A DNA stretch of 21,629 bases from JBLNCE01 sp050260415 (GTDB taxonomy: Bacteria; Bacillota; UBA4882; JAAYXC01): the NCBI GenBank assembly GCA_050260415.1, contig JBLNCE010000076.1, forward strand, positions 1 to 21,629, in the 5' to 3' direction. The translations under genes and the position numbers were made by a program. Positions 21,525 through 21,629 of this stretch are shown here, piece by piece. The notes under the pieces are model-generated. The model did not search any database and had not been told where the DNA came from. It saw nothing but the letters and a program-made list of their open reading frames with translations. Positions within the stretch are counted from its first letter, which is position 1. Each line of letters opens with the position of its first letter.

Positions 21525-21629
21525 CGCCGCACAGTCTTGAAGTACGTCCCCAACTCTGTCGGGAAAACCTGGCAAAAAACACCCTCCCTTCCAGGACGCG
21601 TACAGGTACGATATGCAGCCGTATCGCGA

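Noticed and set aside
1..21629. CRISPR arrays, tRNAs, rRNAs, transposases
   Set aside because: No regularly spaced repeats, cloverleaf-like sequences or transposase motifs were seen by eye.

Overview
The window looks like chromosomal DNA of a GC-rich, spore-forming member of the Bacillota (anaerobic Clostridia, Moorella/Desulfotomaculum-like or a relative; genus not resolvable here). The evidence is a YyaC/DUF1256 spore protease, a VanW/G5 cell-wall protein, DUF951, DUF554 and TSCPD proteins, a TM1266-type small regulator, strong AGGAGG ribosome-binding sites and many TTG/GTG starts. Several of these (yyaC, MscS channel, DUF951/YyzM) tend to sit near the parAB/origin region in Bacillota, so an origin-proximal location is possible (inference). 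No tRNA, rRNA, CRISPR array, prophage or insertion sequence was seen.

Layout. 1-1174: the truncated end of a DUF362-like gene, a zinc-ribbon protein behind a good sigma-A promoter, and an FHA-domain protein ending in a terminator. 1367-4532: a GT-C/TPR (TMTC-like) membrane protein, a D-2-hydroxyacid dehydrogenase with an apparent CTG start, and a membrane-anchored hypothetical protein. 4626-5282 (minus): yyaC with a sigma-E-like promoter. 5436-9876 (plus): a tight run of a VanW/G5 protein, GT9 glycosyltransferase, LPG-synthase-like membrane protein, HldE-C-type nucleotidyltransferase and PspC protein, which reads as a cell-surface glycan operon. 10129-14103: DUF554, a structured leader, gcvH-lipM, then TSCPD, MscS, DUF951 and a TM1266-like regulator, ending in a strong terminator.

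14237-15905: a FadR-type GntR regulator, then rplM-rpsI behind an 11/12 sigma-A promoter and closed by a perfect terminator. 16087-17882: menG and an exported class A beta-lactamase-fold serine hydrolase. 17911-18867 (minus): an aldo/keto reductase with a two-cluster ferredoxin tail. 19066-20249 (minus): a membrane protein, a ferritin-like diiron protein and a previously hidden 35-50 aa ORF. 20282-21187 (plus): a cysteine-rich ferredoxin-like protein. 21188-21629: a hexamer-built inverted repeat and no convincing gene.

Functional threads: surface glycan assembly, lipoyl assembly on GcvH (LipM octanoylates the GcvH encoded just upstream), menaquinone synthesis, and iron-sulfur/diiron redox proteins at the right end. 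The least expected items are the heptose-type nucleotidyltransferase and GT9 in a spore former, two unlisted small ORFs, the CTG start, and several repeats or hairpins in intergenic DNA.
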